A stretch of 64,000 nt of DNA from Neophaeococcomyces mojaviensis (taxonomy: Eukaryota; Ascomycota; Eurotiomycetes; Chaetothyriales), in assembly GCA_030247915.1 (NCBI GenBank), contig JAPDRQ010000128.1, forward strand, positions 27,337 through 91,336. The letters are read 5' to 3'. Every line of letters begins with the position of its first letter. Position 1 is the stretch's first letter. Shown one piece after another: positions 10,310 through 19,866 of this stretch. The position numbers were made by a program, and so were the translations under genes. Below the pieces are notes generated by a model. The model saw nothing but the letters and a program-made list of their open reading frames with translations, searched no databases and was not told where the DNA came from.

Positions 10310-10760
10310 CCTAGGCTCCCCCCTAATGGATCAGGCTGACCAACGATCTCCATCCACTGGGCCCCATAGAGTTATGAGTAGGGTTCATATCCTTTGGAAT
10401 GTAGATTCATGACTTCTACACAACCCCGACAATGCCTTGCCATACGTACAACAACATCTAAAAGATTCACGACTCTCACCCCATTAGGGGCTAAGGTCTG
10501 GCGCTCGTGCTTGTCAGCCTTTGCTCTGTGCTAGCCGAAACCTTCGCGAAGCTTAGCATTCGTGAAAACCATGTCGAAAAGCTCAAATCCAAGTTGCGCC
10601 GGTTTTCGGGACAATATTGGGGTTATCTAACATCTTGTGATGAGCTATGCGAGACGTCAACATGATCGGTTTAATGTAAAGGGTATACCAGAAGGTCAAT
10701 ATTCAACAGTAGAATGTCAATCAGTAGTATTATTATTACTAACATTATTCGGTCACAACA
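10310..10760. other. Gap after the dead kinase copy
   Basis: The first ~60 bp align with the 3' flank of the intact kinase. The remainder shows no coding sequence. AT-rich stretches with a TATTATTATTA run occur near 10728-10740, just before the hairpin. Confidence 0.5.
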
Positions 10761-10842
10761 TTAGGTACAGAAGGTGAGGTCGAAAACAACCATTATTCGT
10801 ATTACTTTAATGGTTGTTTTCGACCTCACCTTCTGTACCTAA
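10761..10842. repeat. Perfect 35-bp inverted repeat with 12-nt loop
   Basis: The left arm, 10761-10795, begins TTAGGTACAGAAGGTGAGGT. The right arm, 10808-10842, is its exact reverse complement. The loop is 12 nt. There are no mismatches in 35 bp, so the element is recent or maintained. It could be a small fold-back element or the product of a template switch; no clear target-site duplication is visible. Confidence 0.95.
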
Positions 10843-10984
10843 CACTGCAGCTCAACAACAGCGATAATCATTGTGTTGAGGACAGTTTTTCTATATGTTT
10901 AATCTAAATACGTATGTCAATAGCCTTTGATACATATGCGCCTATTGTGAATCATATCTTCAAGCTCAAAGTCCGTCCACCGTG

Positions 10985-11400
10985 GGTTTAGAACCAGCGG
11001 GCAAACGCAAAGTTGCAGTCGCTGAGGAGCTTGTCGAGGTCTGTAGCTCGCTTAATGCTCTTGACGAAGATGATGACTTGGTTGAACTCTAGGCCTTCAC
11101 GGAGATTGTTGAGTTTTCGATTCTTCTCGGCCTTCGAGAGTTTGATGTAATATTACAACAAATAGTGTAGGGTAAGATGGGAGCCGTCGGCACCATGGTC
11201 GTTCAAAACCGTATGTTCAACACCGTGTGTTCAAGGTTGTTTAATGCTCTTGACGAAGATGATGACTTGGTTGAACTCTAGGCCTTGAAGGAGGTTGTTG
11301 AGTTTTCGATTCTTCTCGGCCTCCGAGAGTTTGATGTAATATTACAACAAATAGTGTAGGGTAAGATGGGTGCCGTCGGCACCATGGTCGTTTAAGATCG
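10985..11400 (-). pseudogene. Two fragments of a SUB2-like DEAD-box RNA helicase gene
   Basis: On the minus strand both halves of a tandem repeat translate to a stretch running from YYIKLS through EKNRKLNNL to EFNQVIIFVKS. The left unit goes on to KRATDLDKLL and CNF. This is the start of the second RecA-like domain of Sub2/UAP56, the mRNA-export and splicing helicase. Upstream, GTHLTLH corresponds to the segment just before it. A TAA sits where the family has Gln before YY (CAA to TAA) in both units. Only ~60 residues of a ~440-residue protein are present, so these are dead fragments; the functional gene must be elsewhere. Confidence 0.8.
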
Positions 11401-11429
11401 TTTTTCCAAGACCGTGTGTTCAAGAGCGT
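11052..11429 (+). repeat. Tandem duplication, 189-bp period, two copies
   Basis: TTAATGCTCTTGACGAAGAT occurs at 11052 and again at 11241, and ACCGTGTGTTCAAG at 11222 and 11411, both 189 bp apart. The copies differ at few positions. Each unit carries a SUB2 fragment, so the duplication came after the fragment was captured. Confidence 0.9.
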
Positions 11430-11640
11430 TCGATGAAGAGCTATCAACGCCTACCATTGCTCCTTGCTCAACTTTGTGGGGTTTTGAGCTTGCTGGCCTA
11501 CTATCTCGATGCACTTCTTCTCCATCATCGCAAGGTCAGCATAGATCCCTTTCATCTCTCGAACCGTTGGGAAACCGTGACGAGCTTTGTATCTCCAAAT
11601 CTGGTAACAGAACGGATGGAGGATGTCTCATATCATCGTC
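11430..11640 (-). pseudogene. Fragment of a fungal EST1/DNA-RNA-binding domain gene
   Basis: The minus strand translates as REMKGIYADLAMMEKKCIE, then QNPTKLSKEQW, a TAG stop, then ALIALHRTLL. This matches my memory of the conserved core of fungal EST1 DNA/RNA-binding-domain proteins, where that position is Gln (EQWQALIALHRTLL), so the stop is a CAG-to-TAG change. The frame then runs into the SUB2 repeat unit. It is a short, dead piece. Identification rests on motif memory and would need a database search. Confidence 0.6.
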
Positions 11641-11806
11641 AACAGCATCCTGGTATTTGGAGTCTGTGTTGAAGAGTTCGAGTCAATTGCCGAATGCTTC
11701 GCCGAATCGTTGATCAACGCTGCGAAGGGACTGTCCAACTCATATAGAGTGTTACGACTCATGGCAGGTCAGTGGCCAGCACCGCCTATCATAGCCATCC
11801 TCTTCT

Positions 11807-12391
11807 TCACTTCCGAAAATCTCTTGCAGAAAAATTGCCACGGTGGTGATGACCACTCTCGTACTCTTCTGGCTCAGCAGTCGGTGCGACAGGCATCTCG
11901 CCGCACATGAATTCTAATGCGACCCGCTCAGAGACATCGCCTGCCAGAAATTTGACCCTATCTTTAAGATAGGTCTCGCCGTATTTATGCTGTGGCATGT
12001 TTTCGTGGAAACTGCAATCTCCTGAATTTCCAAATATTATTCGTACATCATTCGAGGCATGAACGGTGCCGAAGGTATGGCCAGGATTTGGAGTTGAACG
12101 ATTTTTTCGGCGTCGGTGCTGTTTCCCACCGTGACCTGTGTTTGGATGTTCTTTCGTTCGTGGTTGTGCTGTAACAGGCATATTTGTCGGGATTTGCGCG
12201 GCTTCTTTCGAAGCCTGCCGCGTTTGGGATGGTGAGGATGAATCTTCATCCTGTTTCGATTCTTGAGTAGATGTGGTGTCTTGTCTCTCAACTCCCGGCC
12301 TTTCCACCACGGGTTCATCATCGACTGCAGGTTGCTGCCAAGTGCCCTTCCGGCTGGCGGGCGGGGTTGGGGGCATGGAGTTGTCAGGCAT
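11807..12391 (-). CDS. Protein B: paralogue of protein A with two HET-s-like repeats
   Basis: A single-exon, 194-residue protein. The N-terminal ~100 residues are disordered (Pro, Gln, Ser/Thr, Glu and a basic KQHRRRKNR segment). The repeats lie at residues 104-122 (GHTFGTVHAS...RIIFGN) and 134-152 (...KYGETY...VKFLAGD), in the same register as in protein A. The tail ends in HHHRGNFSARDFRK, close to A's YHQGFFSMRDYRK. Similarity to A is weak in the disordered half apart from an early TPP.S..GT[FW]Q.P patch. The frame has stayed open although its neighbouring kinase copy is dead, which argues for a retained function, perhaps with the intact kinase at 4866-6973. Function is not known. Confidence 0.75.
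   Translation of the reverse strand: MPDNSMPPTPPASRKGTWQQPAVDDEPVVERPGVERQDTTSTQESKQDEDSSSPSQTRQASKEAAQIPTNMPVTAQPRTKEHPNTGHGGKQHRRRKNRSTPNPGHTFGTVHASNDVRIIFGNSGDCSFHENMPQHKYGETYLKDRVKFLAGDVSERVALEFMCGEMPVAPTAEPEEYESGHHHRGNFSARDFRK
11936..12082 (-). repeat. HET-s-like repeat pair in protein B
   Basis: Two 19-residue units, with starts 30 residues apart. F or Y at position 4, G at 5, hydrophobic residues at 15-16 and G-N or G-D at 18-19. The first keeps R at 14; the second has K there. Confidence 0.7.
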
Positions 12392-14093
12392 AATGTAGTG
12401 TGAAGGTCAGCAGACTAATATTGATGTTGTGGTGCTCAGTCAATGTTTGTGCAACGCGACTTATAAGCTATCAATGATGTGAGATGTTTAGAAGGGGATA
12501 ACAGACAGCAGAGAGGGGAGATACCAAGATAAATATGCGGAGGTATTAGCCAGGAAGACTGCAGTCAGGTGGTCGGACCTGACCAGGCGAAGCGAAGTGC
12601 CACAGAAATGTTACCTGTTGCCTGTTGCATTGCCTTTTGACAGATTACGACCACTCACAGCAGATTGACTCTGACTGATGAAACTTAGCTCAAGCCATGA
12701 TGCGTTTGAAGAAGTTTCAACCGAAAACGAGCTGGGTTGGGATGCATGTAGTGATCCAAGTAAAGAAACTCTACCCGTGAGGACGCAAGTTACTGGCACC
12801 CAAGTGTAGAGGGTGTAAGCGGTGTTCAATTTTAGTGCTTTACTGTCGAATAGAATCTTCTTCTATGACAAATTCTGGCTCGGAGAATGTCTCATCTGTG
12901 TAGACGACAGTGAACAAGACAGGTTATTAGTGTTTGCATCAAAGCCGGTGAATTGTGAGGCTGACCAGCACACCTACTGGGGAGGTAAATGTCGGCCCCT
13001 GCATTAGACCGCCATTTGTGTCGATGCAATCGTATACTTTTCTACTAGGTGTGTTTGATTTTGACGGTTTATGCTTGGATGAGAAGAGATGCATGAGGAT
13101 GCGTTAATGGTCATTTTTCTCTAGAGATGGGCAAGTGATCGCAATGAGAACATGGGTGTGCATTAGGTCCCATGAATTTCAAGCGACAGCATCCGTTCCG
13201 CTAACTCTTTCCTTACAAAATAGACTTTTGCTTCTGCTAGCCCCTTTCGTCAGTTTCATCATGTCGGAGGTTTCTTGAACGCTTATGTGGACTCAGGGAA
13301 GAGAGAAGTACCTGGTAGAAGGAATGGAACACAGGGCGCAGGGTATCTTGTTGTGATGTCCACTGCAATCCAGGCACATACGAGGACAGAGGATCAGGGC
13401 AAGGTACGCTCGAAAAATGAAGAACATCAAGATCGAGAAGCTGAAAGAGTTGAAAACATTCTTTTCATGGCAGCATAATCTCATTAACGCGAACCTCATG
13501 TCCTTGCCCGGTGCTCAGCTGTCTCACCATATACCTTCGTGCTGCTGTCGCTCTAAACCCCACTGCCACTCAAGACCAGTACGCAAAACAATTACTATCA
13601 ACAGGAGAACTTAAGCTAAGCTAAGCCAAGCCGATATCCCTTCAAACTCATTATCCTGGCAGTCTAGGCTCATCGCATCGTCCAATCGTATAGATACCAT
13701 CACTTCTTTCCTACCCAGAGCCTGACTGAACACAATGAAAATGACATGGCTCGTGGTATCATGAAGAAAAATCTAGCCCAATTCAATAACAAGAAAACAA
13801 CCTGACCTTCACCCAAAAGGTCTGTCCAAACACAGTGAAATCTGATGCCTCAGCTCATAAATGCGTATACTCATGCGTATCGTAATTGTTTCTTTGTGCC
13901 AACCCTTCTACTAACATACGACAAGGCTGTATTAAACGACATTCAGGGTTCAACAACATCATCGCGTAGCCTCTGAACAATAACCGATAGTAGCAACGGC
14001 GAGATCTCCCATTCAAGAGTTGCCGGTCATCAGACCCTAAAGCCAGCTACTGCCACCAAGTGATGATGATGATGACATGTGGGATATGACGAA
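12392..14093. other. Upstream flank of protein B and 3' flank of the forkhead gene
   Basis: Up to about 12960 this is homologous to the upstream flank of protein A, and marks the right end of the duplicated module. Beyond it no gene is seen. A short AAGCTAAGCTAAGCCAAGCC tract lies near 13612-13631. Confidence 0.6.
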
Positions 14094-16388
14094 CTAGAAT
14101 CTTGAAGTCTTGCTTCGAGCCAATGCCGGCTTGATCGAATGAAGAGGTTTGCCGAACAACTGTGAGGAGGACGTGTTGTTACCACTGCCGATCTTAGAAA
14201 AGCCCTTGGAAATATCCAACTCCTCACCCTCCTCGGAGTTCTCGTCTGGGAAAGATCCAAAGTCGAAGAGGTAATTGTCGTTCTCATCATTGTATATATC
14301 GGGAACGAAGCTCTTGGTAGACACTGACTTCTTCAGCGGTGACCCAGTGACGCTTACGTTACTCGGGGCCTTTAGAGTGATGTTACCTGGGATCTTGCTA
14401 GGTGTTTTTGAGCTAAGCTTGTTGTTCGCTCGCTTAGTGACATCTGAGAGAATGCCAGCTGAGGTGTTGGATCGCTGAAGAGAAGCTCGCTTGGCGGACA
14501 TTCCGGGCTTGATGGGGGAGGATGCCAAAGGGGTTCCGAATCGACCAAAATCGAAATCCACAGCGAAGCTTTCTTCAAACGAATTAGGCATGAAAGGTGT
14601 GCCTAGCTTGGACACCGGGCTGAAGCTGAGATCACCAGTGAACACATCGTCTGCCTTCGCCGGCGAGCCTATGAACTGTTGCATGGCTTCTCGGTGACGA
14701 CGAAGCTGTGAGTTTGGAGAGATAGACTGAGGTGGTGGCTGAGGCTTCTTGAAGACTATCGACGGTGTGGTAGGGTCAAGTTTTCCGGAGTCAGCTCGAA
14801 GAGGCGAGGATGATCGGGCATTGTCCAAGGGTGGCTGAGCGAACCGATTGTGACTTGGTGTAATGTCTCGCGAAGAACTTCGAATACGAGCGATCTCTTC
14901 TTCCGCTCGACCACGCTTGTTCTTGGGCTTCTCCATGCCACCAAGCTCCGAGGTGAGCATGACGCCAGGTCGTGGTCTACGTGCAGAGGACTCGAGAGAA
15001 GAGAAATACCCACTATCATCCATGCCAGTAATATTACGCTTGTGTCGCTTAGTCGGAGGACGCGTGATGTTGGCCGGAGATGAGATTGTTCGGCCGTGGA
15101 GACGAGGGGCTACTGGCGGAGAGGAGTTGATGATTGGTGGAGACGATGGCGGTGGTAGCATGGATGGCGGAGCGAGGTCAGGAATTTCCTTGCTGAGAAG
15201 CACTTCCTCCTCTTGCAGTGCAGGATCTGACGCAGGTACAGTGGCATCGGAAGACAGGTCCGGTAGTGCAGGAGCTGTCTGAGGTCGTTGAAGAGCCGGT
15301 TCTGGAATTGGCTCCATGGTGGTCTGTGACTGGATGATCCAAGATCTCGGGAGCAGTGCCTCAGATAGAGGTTGTGCCATAGCTTGCATGCTGGGTTGTG
15401 TGCCGAAGCCTTGTGACACAGTCATATTGGGCACATTACCCGCCTTTCTTGGCTTGTCCTTGAAGAATTGAGCTTCCATGCCGGGTTGGATAACCCAATA
15501 TGAACCCTTTCCGGCATCGCTCTTTGGCCGCTCCTGCTTGATGAAGGCCTTGTTAAGCGACAGGTTGTGTCGAATGCTGTTGTGCCAACCCGTCTTGGGG
15601 TCTTCTCGGTAGAACTGGAAGGTATTGGCAATCCAGTCGTAGATATTGGCAAGAGTGAGTCGACGACCAGGGGCTCTTAGGATAGCCATGCCGATCATCT
15701 GCGCGTAGCTGTACGGCGGCTTCCGTCCATCATCTTCCACTAGTGGCATATCTTCCGGTGCTGGTATTTCAGTCACCTCCTCGTCATCTTGCTTTGTCTT
15801 CTTGAATGGTCGGTCATGAGCTGTGGCCGTCTCGGAGTAGGAACGCTTGAGGCCCCCTCGGCGGACGACAGACGGATCCGGGAAGTCGACAAAGTTCTCC
15901 TGCATTGGTATGGGCATGTGGAAGTTTTCTTGCTCGAAGGAGTCAAAGTTGCTGTTGAACGTGGTGAACATTGGCTGCATCGGCATAGGGGCCGCGGCCA
16001 GAAGCGGCTGTGACGACGACGATGGAAGTGACATTCTCTTCTCTAGAGAGTCTGTGTAGAAGGGCGCCGTCTCGGGTAGGCCGGTGTGCATATGAGGGTC
16101 TATGGCGGGCATCATATGCATTTGCTGGTAATTCTGGTTCGGTGGAGAGAAATGTTGCGACTTGAGGGGTGAGAATTGTTGAGGGGTCGACAAGGGTTGC
16201 TTGAACACCATGTCGGACACGCCCGCGTCCATCAACGGGGGGTATTGCGAGACGTTTCTTATCGGCTGTAGAGGCATTGCCGAGGGAGCGAGTTGTGGTC
16301 GCGGCCTATTTTGCGGTGGCATCGGTTGAGGAGGTTCGGGGAAATCTTGGTAGATTTGTATGGGCGGAGGTTGACGCGTCGACGACAT
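14094..16388 (-). CDS. Forkhead transcription factor
   Basis: A single-exon, 764-residue nuclear regulator. The forkhead (winged-helix) domain spans residues ~223-310: KPPYSYAQMIGMAI, then LTLANIYDWI, then the recognition helix GWHNSIRHNLSLNKAF and GKGSYWVIQPG. Flanking regions are long, Pro/Ser/Gln-rich and disordered. There is no FHA domain in front, which argues against Fkh1/Fkh2 and fits the Sep1/Hcm1-type group better; this assignment is tentative. Many Ser-Pro/Thr-Pro sites in the C-terminal half would suit CDK control. A basic KRSY..KKTKQDD patch before the domain may be a nuclear localisation signal. The start is the first ATG of the frame. Confidence 0.85.
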   Translation of the reverse strand: MSSTRQPPPIQIYQDFPEPPQPMPPQNRPRPQLAPSAMPLQPIRNVSQYPPLMDAGVSDMVFKQPLSTPQQFSPLKSQHFSPPNQNYQQMHMMPAIDPHMHTGLPETAPFYTDSLEKRMSLPSSSSQPLLAAAPMPMQPMFTTFNSNFDSFEQENFHMPIPMQENFVDFPDPSVVRRGGLKRSYSETATAHDRPFKKTKQDDEEVTEIPAPEDMPLVEDDGRKPPYSYAQMIGMAILRAPGRRLTLANIYDWIANTFQFYREDPKTGWHNSIRHNLSLNKAFIKQERPKSDAGKGSYWVIQPGMEAQFFKDKPRKAGNVPNMTVSQGFGTQPSMQAMAQPLSEALLPRSWIIQSQTTMEPIPEPALQRPQTAPALPDLSSDATVPASDPALQEEEVLLSKEIPDLAPPSMLPPPSSPPIINSSPPVAPRLHGRTISSPANITRPPTKRHKRNITGMDDSGYFSSLESSARRPRPGVMLTSELGGMEKPKNKRGRAEEEIARIRSSSRDITPSHNRFAQPPLDNARSSSPLRADSGKLDPTTPSIVFKKPQPPPQSISPNSQLRRHREAMQQFIGSPAKADDVFTGDLSFSPVSKLGTPFMPNSFEESFAVDFDFGRFGTPLASSPIKPGMSAKRASLQRSNTSAGILSDVTKRANNKLSSKTPSKIPGNITLKAPSNVSVTGSPLKKSVSTKSFVPDIYNDENDNYLFDFGSFPDENSEEGEELDISKGFSKIGSGNNTSSSQLFGKPLHSIKPALARSKTSRF

Positions 16389-17665
16389 GGTCGAAATAGC
16401 TCGGAAAGGATGCTGACTTGGCTAGGTGTATCTTTGTACAAGACTGCGCGTCAGCGCCGAGGGTGAGTGCGCTGCAGGCAAAATGTGGAAATTGATCGAG
16501 GTGCGAGGTTGCCGCCGCTAGTATGCCCAGTGCGAGTGAAGGATTGCCGACCAACACCAACGACTTTTACACGCGCTGTCGGGGTCGTGGTACCGCTGAA
16601 TGTCGCTGATCGTTCTTCCACAGAGTCTGTAGATGCGTCGAGTGTGTTAGAGGTGAACTACTAAGGTGTCTTTTGGCGGGTATGGTCTGAGCGCGCAGGA
16701 GGTGCAGCGTGGAATTGGCACGGTCCGGCTGTGAAATTTGCTGCCAAAGGTAAACCGGTCGAAAGGAAAGGTCCTGGGTTGATGGTGAAGGGAATATTGG
16801 CTGAGATGTCGCTCCCTCAACACGGACTCTGTGTAGAGTGCAATGTCCCAACGAGTTGAATGTGTGCAGGTTGGAGTGAAAGGTAGGCAAAGTGTGCGCA
16901 GGTGGGTATGCAGAAAGTGACAGAGGGCTGAGTGGGCGTTTTACCAGTCAGACGTCCGGACGCGGGACAAGCGACGTTGAAAGTGAAATGAGCTGCAACG
17001 CCCGGGTATGGAAATGGCATGCAGTCTGCACGTCAAAGAGGTGTGCAGAAGCGGTGACCCGAGAAAAGCTGGCACAGATACAAGTTTGAGAAGGCTTTCG
17101 CTATCCACCTGCACCCGTGCAAGATCTTGCATTGGGACGGCCTCTGTGGTGAAGTTGACTTCGAGGCCAAGCCTGACTGATGGACGCGTTACGCCCATGT
17201 CTCAGCGCACCAAATCAGCAGGCCAGCAAGCACGTCAGAGCACTCCTCTTCAATCCGCGCTAGTGCACACTTAGTGTGACTTGACTTCAGGAACTCGTGT
17301 TCTACTGGCTACGAAGCTATCTCTCTTGCATGCTCCCTTGCTCCGTTGGCCAGCGCATATGCCGGGCCATCCTGGCCATTGACATCCAGGTGCCTGAGCA
17401 TTGTGAGATTACACTGGAGTTGCTATCCTCCAGTACTGCTGGTACCTGACAGATCACTGCCCACATGGTGTTTCAATGCTTGCGGCCAACAGATGGAACA
17501 TGGCGCCCAGATGCAGGACTGGAAACAGGCGTGAATGACGAAAGTGAAGGATCTATCTGTATCGATGAATCTATGTACTGTGCATTGCCCGATAGGAGGT
17601 CGAACAATGCTGGCCGTCTGCCACGATGGCCGGTCTTATGTTTTGTCTTCCACCCGCAACAGCAC
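16389..17665. other. Forkhead promoter region and 3' flank of HOM3
   Basis: Both neighbours are on the minus strand, so this is upstream of the forkhead gene. Small frames on either strand lack domains. No clear regulatory motif recognised. Confidence 0.5.
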
Positions 17666-19428
17666 CTAGCTGTCCAGGAAAGTGAATAAATTCGTGTGCA
17701 ATATGTTCAATGCGCGATCTGCATCCTTCCCCTCAATGACACATGAGATGTTAATCTCACTTGCACCTGCGCCTGCATCAGCTGTTGATCGTCATATGCG
17801 GTCGACAATGGGGGCTTACCTTGAGAGATCATCTCGATATTGACATCGTGCTCACCGAGCGTGGAAAACATCCTCCCGGCCACACCCACCATATCCTTCA
17901 TTTGCTTGCCGACTAGACTGACAATAGCCATATCGGCAATGATGTCCACGGTACCAAAGGATCGCAAGTCGTTCACCGCGCCTTGAAGATCTTGATCCAC
18001 AATCTTGTACTCATCTTCTCCCCCACCCGTGTATAGTGGTGCTTCCGAGTGCAAAGCCATGGAGATATTGACCTCGCTGGTGGAGATGACATCGACTGAC
18101 AGGCGCCATTTGTCCAGGGTTGCGAAGATGCCGGCAAAGAAGCCATGAGACAGCGAGCGCTTGTTGGAGTGAACATTGACCACGAGAATCTTATCCTTCA
18201 TCGTCACTGCCGTTGGCCGCTTCGGTCGGTTGGCGCCGAGTCCTCGGATCAGGGTGGAGCTGCGAGATCTAAACAGCTGTGGCACACCTCCAGTCAAGGT
18301 GTTCTCGAGCTCCTGAGGACTGTCAGGGTAGATGATGGTCCCGCTCCCTCTGGGATTCATCACGTTCTTGATCCTGATGGGTATCCTCGCTCGGATGACC
18401 TGGTCCATGGTGGAGGGATGGACGACTTCGGAGCCATAGAAGGTCAGTTCGGCCGCCTCAGCCGGGCTGATCTGCGGAATGAGCTGTGCCGTCGGCACCT
18501 TGCGTGGATCGGCCGTGAAGATGCCATCCACCTCTTTCCAGATCTGCAGCTCTTTGGCGTGGGTACCCACCGCTAACAGGGCGGCGCATAGGTCAGTGTA
18601 TCCTCTTCCAACGGTGGTCAGAAGACCTCGAGGGATGGCACCAAAGTAGCCCGTGACGACGGGAACCTTGGTGTTGAAGTCGGGAAGCATCTTGGCCATG
18701 TTGGCGGCCACGCGATCGTAGAAGTTCTGGTCGAGACTGTGTGGGACTTCGAAGTCGATGAGCTCGGCAAAGTCGACGTAGCTAGCAGGAACTCCGTGGT
18801 CTTCGAGCAGAGCGGTCATGAAGCGGCAGCTCAGCTTCTCGCCCACACTCATTACCTTGTCTCGTGAGCGCGGGCTTGTTTCTCCCAGGGTCTGTGCCGC
18901 CTCGAGGATTCGGGTGACGAGGTCGCATTCTTCATTGATCTCTTGTTTGAGTCTGGCTTGTACCTCCGGCGACTTGATCTGGAAGTGTGCCGTTTCGAGA
19001 TGGTCGGCTCGCACGGCGTCGATCAAGGTATGGAAGGACTTGGAGTGGTGGTTCTCGGCGTCCGTTGCAGCACGGAGAAGTCTGCGAGCGTGTTAGACGT
19101 GACATCTTGGGCGGCGGTGGACTGGCATACCTGTTGGTGGTGCCAGCAGCTTTCGTTGAACTCGAGCGGGCCGAGCACACCACGGCCACATCGTTGTGGG
19201 CGAGACTCGACCTGCCATGGTCAGCAGTCATATCGGGATGAATCAGTGCTGGACATACTTGACGACGTTGACAATATCGATAGGAAACTTGCCGACACTT
19301 GTGCCTAGTGTTGCTGTCAGTCCCTTTGTGTCCTGACTCATTTGCTTCTCCCACACACACATACCACCAAATTTTTGGATGATTTTTCCCCTCGGTGGGG
19401 CACCGTTCACACCGTTCAGGACTGTCAT
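17666..19428 (-). CDS. HOM3: Aspartate kinase
   Basis: Catalyses ATP-dependent phosphorylation of L-aspartate, the first step toward threonine, methionine and homoserine. Five exons fit splice sites and homology: 19428-19365, 19304-19259, 19211-19131, 19081-17820 and 17766-17666, with introns of 47-60 bp; 517 residues, close to the yeast enzyme. The join of exons 1 and 2 restores KFGGTSVGKF, the nucleotide-binding signature. Exon 3 carries VVCSARSSSTKAAGTTNR, and exon 4 has TVGRGYTDLCAALLA and EVDGIFTADPR. Two ACT domains fill the C-terminus (EVNISMAL; NIEMISQG into SEINISCVIE) and are the expected site of threonine feedback. For the last intron an acceptor 6 bp upstream would also keep frame; the chosen one gives the conserved QGASEINIS. 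Confidence 0.92.
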
Positions 19429-19866
19429 AATGGATGCTGAGAAGAGAGTCGATCGTAGAAGCGAAGGTCCATCAGTGTTCCCGCGAGCACGATCGTAGAG
19501 CGAGTTGTTGTATGAAAGGCCAAGCGGTGAGAAGGAGTAGCAGCAATGATATAAAAAAAAGTTTTGACGAGAATGTACCTCAGATCGGTGCGCAGGCGAG
19601 CCGCAGTGGAAGCGAGATCGGTCAGAGCAACGTGGGCATGGTTACAGTGCAGGAGTTGAGGGACCGGGCCCCGAACTTTACGAGATATTTTTTTGGGCCT
19701 CTCCCGGCACTTTTTGGCTGTGCGTCACACTCGGCAATCATTAGCACATCTCTTACTCATGCACTTCGCTAGATATGGGCAGCGTGATGGTCGCTCTTGC
19801 TCCTGATAGCCGTGGATGAATGTTTCACGATTTATGGCAATGAAGGGGATTGACATTGGAATTGGA
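19429..19866. other. HOM3 promoter region
   Basis: Non-coding. An A-run follows ATGATAT near 19543-19562. I looked for a TGACTCA-type Gcn4/CpcA element, expected for this pathway, and did not find a perfect one. Confidence 0.4.

Noticed and set aside
9288..13010. Claiming definite repeat-induced point mutation across the second unit
   Set aside because: C-to-T nonsense changes are frequent, but mixed with other substitutions, and proteins A and B stay open; the index was not computed.
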